Source of the DNA: JACDHG01 sp963811585
GTDB taxonomy: Bacteria > Actinomycetota > Actinomycetes > Propionibacteriales > Nocardioidaceae
Direction: 5' to 3'
NCBI GenBank assembly: GCA_963811585.1
Contig: CAWERR010000009.1
Location: 558,001 to 622,000, forward strand
Length of the DNA stretch: 64,000 nt
Of the stretch, positions 62,181-64,000 are shown piece after piece (within the stretch, counting starts at the first letter, position 1; every line of letters starts with the position of its first letter). Under the pieces are notes generated by a model that worked only from the letters and a program-made list of their open reading frames with translations, ran no database searches and was not told the DNA's origin. The position numbers and the translations under genes are program-made.

Positions 62181-63140
62181 ATGTCGGAGGGTCTTCGCTC
62201 GCGCCGCTCGTGTCTTGCTGTGCCAGGCTCGAACCCACGGTTTCTCGAGAAGGCGAAGGGGCTTGACGCCGACCAGGTGTTCCTCGACCTGGAGGACTCG
62301 GTGGCGCCGATCGCCAAGCCGGATGCCCGCGGGACCGTCGTCGAGGCGCTCAACTCGGGCGGTTGGGGCGACAAGGTCCGGGTGGTCCGGGTCAACGACT
62401 GGACAACCCAGTGGACCTACCGCGATGTCATCGAGGTCGTCGAAGGGGCTGGCGCCAACATCGACTGCCTCATGCTCCCGAAGGTGCAGAGCGCGGAGCA
62501 GGTGGTGGCGCTGGATGTGCTTCTCACCCAGATCGAGCGCACCGTCGACCTCGAGGTCGGCCGGATCGGCATCGAGGCACAGATCGAGGACGCCCTCGGA
62601 CTTATCAACGTCGACACGATCGCCACGGCCAGCCCGCGCCTCGAGACGATCATCTTTGGGCCAGCCGACTTCATGGCCTCGATCAACATGAAGTCGCTCG
62701 CCGTAGGCGAACAACCTCCCGGGTATGACGTCGGCGACGCCTACCACTACATCTTGATGCGGATCTTGATGGCGGCACGCGCACATGACCTGCAGGCCAT
62801 CGACGGACCTTACCTCCAGGTGCGAGATGCCGATGGGTTTAAGCGTGTGGCCGGCCGGAGCGCCGCACTCGGCTTCGACGGCAAGTGGGTCCTGCACCCC
62901 GACCAGATTGCCGCCGCCAACGACGTGTTCTCGCCGCTGCAGAGCGACTACGACCACGCCGAGAACATCCTCGATGCTTACGACCACTTCACGTCCGAGA
63001 GGGGTGGCGCGACCGGCGCAGTCATGCTCGGCGACGAGATGATCGACGAGGCGTCACGCAAGATGGCGCTGGTCGTCTCGGCCAAGGGTCGCTCTGCCGG
63101 CATGGAACGCACTGACGTCTGGCAGCCACCGAACGACTGA
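62181..63140 (+). CDS. HpcH/HpaI aldolase/citrate-lyase beta-like CoA ester lyase
   Basis: A 319-residue CitE-type TIM-barrel enzyme: SCLAVPGSNPRFLEKA at the N-terminus, FLDLEDSVAP (metal-binding Glu/Asp), VRVVRVNDWTTQW with substrate Arg, LMLPKVQSAEQV, and GIEAQIEDALGL plus IIFGPADFMASI. Candidate activities are malyl-CoA, citramalyl-CoA or 3-hydroxy-acyl-CoA lyase; the acyl-CoA dehydrogenase downstream suggests CoA-ester catabolism. The ATG at 62181 is chosen; the frame extends upstream through the repeat array without signals. Confidence 0.85.
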   Translation: MSEGLRSRRSCLAVPGSNPRFLEKAKGLDADQVFLDLEDSVAPIAKPDARGTVVEALNSGGWGDKVRVVRVNDWTTQWTYRDVIEVVEGAGANIDCLMLPKVQSAEQVVALDVLLTQIERTVDLEVGRIGIEAQIEDALGLINVDTIATASPRLETIIFGPADFMASINMKSLAVGEQPPGYDVGDAYHYILMRILMAARAHDLQAIDGPYLQVRDADGFKRVAGRSAALGFDGKWVLHPDQIAAANDVFSPLQSDYDHAENILDAYDHFTSERGGATGAVMLGDEMIDEASRKMALVVSAKGRSAGMERTDVWQPPND

Positions 63141-63243
63141 GGTTGTTGGATTGGCCACGTTTGTGGCGTGATGCGTCGACGCCTTGCGATACTCGCGATA
63201 CAACCGCGCTCGTCGAGTGAGCGGTCGAGATGGAAGGCACGGC

Positions 63244-64000
63244 ATGGCTCGCCTCTGCACAACCGAGGGTCTGACAGATGTCCAGGTCGAGATCCTCAAG
63301 ACCGTCCGTGACTTCGTCGACAACGAGATCCTTCCCGTCGCGTCCGCGCTCGAGCACGCTGACGAGTATCCGGAGAAGATCGTCGAGCAGATGAAGGAGC
63401 TCGGGCTGTTCGGGCTCACCATCCCGGAGGAGTACGGCGGCCTCGGCGAGTCACTACTGACCTACGCACTCGTCGTCGAGGAAATCGCCCGCGGCTGGAT
63501 GAGTGTTTCCGGCATCGTCAACACCCACTTCATCGTTGCCTACATGCTGATGCAGCACGGCACCGACGAGCAGAAGCAGCACTTCCTGCCGCGGATGGCA
63601 ACGGGTGAGATCCGTGGCGCGTTCTCGATGTCGGAGCCCGGATGTGGCTCCGACGTGGCGGCGATCCGGACGAAGGCTGTCCCGAAGCCTGGCCAGGACG
63701 CCGATGGCACCTGGGTCATCAACGGCCAGAAGATGTGGATCACCAACGGCGGTACGTCGACCTTGGTGGCCGTGTTGGTCAAGACCGACACGGGTGAAGA
63801 GTCGGTCTACAAGAACATGACGACGTTCCTGATCGAAAAGCCAAGCGGCTTCGGCGAGGTCATGCCCGGCCTGACTATCCCAGGCAAGATCGAGAAGATG
63901 GGCTACAAGGGCGTCGACTCCACCGAGCTCGTGATGGAGAACTTCGAGATCGGCGCCGACCAGATCCTCGGCGGGCCGCCAGGCCAGGGCTTCTACCAGA
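63244..64000 (+). CDS. acyl-CoA dehydrogenase (partial, runs off the window)
   Basis: 252 residues visible, open at the right edge. LTIPEEYGGLGESLLTY, MQHGTDEQKQHFLPRMATGE, FSMSEPGCGSDVAA (FAD/substrate-binding) and WVINGQKMWITNGG are the standard ACAD N- and middle-domain motifs, so it is a flavoprotein that oxidises acyl-CoA to enoyl-CoA. The catalytic Glu would lie beyond the window. GGAAGG precedes the ATG; the CitE-like gene is 103 nt upstream. Confidence 0.92.
   Translation, partial: MARLCTTEGLTDVQVEILKTVRDFVDNEILPVASALEHADEYPEKIVEQMKELGLFGLTIPEEYGGLGESLLTYALVVEEIARGWMSVSGIVNTHFIVAYMLMQHGTDEQKQHFLPRMATGEIRGAFSMSEPGCGSDVAAIRTKAVPKPGQDADGTWVINGQKMWITNGGTSTLVAVLVKTDTGEESVYKNMTTFLIEKPSGFGEVMPGLTIPGKIEKMGYKGVDSTELVMENFEIGADQILGGPPGQGFYQ

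Overview
The window is high-GC, gene-dense chromosomal DNA from an actinobacterium. Indicators are mycothiol biosynthesis (mshB), a mycobacterial Sdh1-type succinate dehydrogenase, many GTG/TTG starts, leaderless starts, and a gene order that largely parallels the Mycobacterium tuberculosis Rv1201-Rv1232 neighbourhood (dapD/dapE, LOG, folP2, DivIVA-like, tag, DUF3117, O-methyltransferase/sigE/rseA/htrA/tatB, mrp, MgtE-CBS). The scattered TCGAGCTTGTCGAGA elements and overall gene content suggest Nocardioidaceae (Nocardioides-like); that placement is inference.

Layout. 0-12 kb holds accessory and stress-type single genes: a frameshifted SDR, small enzymes, a hemerythrin whose start lies inside a perfect 19-bp hairpin, a receiver/flavoprotein gene coupled to a membrane adenylate cyclase, an orphan holin, and an ArsR/SRPBCC pair with its operator. 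13-16.5 kb is sdhCAB. 17-23 kb has an ECF sigma factor with a membrane partner, a NUDIX-phosphotransferase fusion, mshB and a VanW protein. 23-31 kb is a lysine/diaminopimelate core (fdxA, dapC, dapD, dapE) followed by LOG, a FolP2-like gene, a DivIVA-like gene and tag. 31-38 kb carries secreted cell-wall enzymes, an enoyl-CoA hydratase/PaaX pair, pepA and a desaturase. 38-45 kb is the sigE, rseA-rseB fusion, htrA and tatB envelope-stress block facing a minus-strand run mrp/DUF1003/MgtE-CBS that is full of frameshifts.

46.3-55.0 kb is the metabolic centrepiece: a compact group 1h [NiFe]-hydrogenase operon of the type used to scavenge atmospheric H2. It has hypA, hypB, the two catalytic subunits, a NifU/Rieske-like iron-sulfur protein, three poorly characterised conserved proteins, a 39-residue single-helix microprotein, the large-subunit protease and hypC; hypD, hypE and hypF are not in the window. 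Two tandem paralogous cyclase/NB-ARC/TPR signalling proteins converge on the end of this operon. The window closes with a PPOX-like protein, an EamA transporter, a 32-bp repeat array, a CitE-like lyase and the start of an acyl-CoA dehydrogenase.

Two window-wide patterns stand out. At least seven operon-leading genes have a TANNNT-like hexamer exactly 7 nt before the start codon, which indicates leaderless transcripts. All 18 or so frameshifts that I can place are single extra bases and most are clustered at 1-710 and 42.2-44.7 kb, which points to insertion-type sequence error rather than gene decay.
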